From the NCBI GenBank assembly GCA_949358305.1, contig OX442317.1, forward strand, positions 8,624,186-8,688,185: DNA of 64,000 nt, written 5' to 3'. The first letter of the stretch is position 1; every line of letters starts with the position of its first letter. This DNA is from Strigamia acuminata. Its lineage: Eukaryota > Arthropoda > Chilopoda > Geophilomorpha > Linotaeniidae. Positions 63,655 to 64,000 of this stretch are shown here, piece by piece. A model generated the notes under the pieces. It searched no databases. It was not told where the DNA came from and saw nothing but the letters and a program-made list of their open reading frames with translations. The position numbers and the translations under genes are program-made.

Positions 63655-64000
63655 TAAAACTCCGAAAAACGCTGAAAAACTTCGAAAAACATTTAAAAAA
63701 CGTCGAAAAACGCTGAAAAACGTCGAAAAACATTTTATAAATGTCGAAAAACGCTGAAAAACTTCGAAAAACATTCTAAAAACGTTGAAAAACGCTGAAA
63801 AACTTCGAAAAACATTTTTAAAATGTCGAAAAACGCTGAAAAACTTCGAAAAACATTTTTAAAATGTCGAAAAACGCTGAAAAACTTCGAAAAACATTTT
63901 TAAAAACGTCGAAAAACGCTTAAAAAATCGAAAAACATTTTTAAAATGTCGAAAAACGAAAAAAAATGTCGTAAAACGTTAAAAAACTTCGAAATACGTT
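63655..64000 (+). repeat. 41-bp satellite running off the window end
   Basis: Units of GTCGAAAAACGCTGAAAAAC + TTCGAAAAACATTTTTAAAAT. Each unit itself contains three GAAAAAC motifs 10 bp apart. About eight units, degenerating towards 64000. Confidence 0.85.

Overview
The window is nuclear DNA from an animal, almost certainly an arthropod and most likely an insect. It holds short-intron, multi-exon genes of animal families: a DUF229 ectoenzyme-like protein, a GMC oxidoreductase, an EAAT-type SLC1 transporter, TIMP, PIGS, Rab14, a TatD nuclease, mitochondrial ribosomal protein L41, ClC-7 and TMEM104. They sit in AT-rich DNA full of small DNA transposons. Exon models were built by hand from GT/GC-AG splice signals, reading phase and family similarity. 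No prokaryotic, viral or CRISPR features were seen.

Layout. 1-10 kb: a DUF229 gene (+). Its last exon also occurs upstream as a second, nearly identical copy inside a segmental duplication, and one copy carries a 1.55 kb LTR-like insertion whose empty site is preserved in the other. 12.3-14.6 kb: a nine-exon GMC oxidoreductase (+). 15.5-19.2 kb: a secreted protein of unknown family (-) with two small Cys modules and a long Thr/Val-rich repeat. 19.9-23.4 kb: an SLC1/EAAT transporter (-), followed directly by three diverged exons homologous to its own last three exons. 23.8-25.4 kb: two small secreted-protein genes. 28.2-40.6 kb: TIMP, PIGS and Rab14 (+), TatD (-) and MRPL41 (+). 40.7-51.1 kb: ClC-7 (-) and TMEM104 (+), head to head. 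51.1-53.1 kb: weak coding traces. 53.3-64 kb: no convincing gene; minisatellites and AT-rich tracts alternate with GC/CpG-rich blocks, which looks like a regulatory desert or the flank of a gene outside the window.

Functional links. ClC-7 and TMEM104 share a roughly 750 bp divergent promoter with TCATGTG E-boxes of the MiT/TFE (CLEAR) type. TatD and MRPL41 share a divergent promoter with a perfect CRE palindrome. Several MITE families (pogo-like, Tc1-like, hAT-like and long foldbacks) recur in the introns. Three introns use GC-AG splice sites.

The most unusual items are the EAAT-derived 3' exon cassette, the Thr/Val-repeat secreted protein, and the duplication/insertion history of the DUF229 locus.
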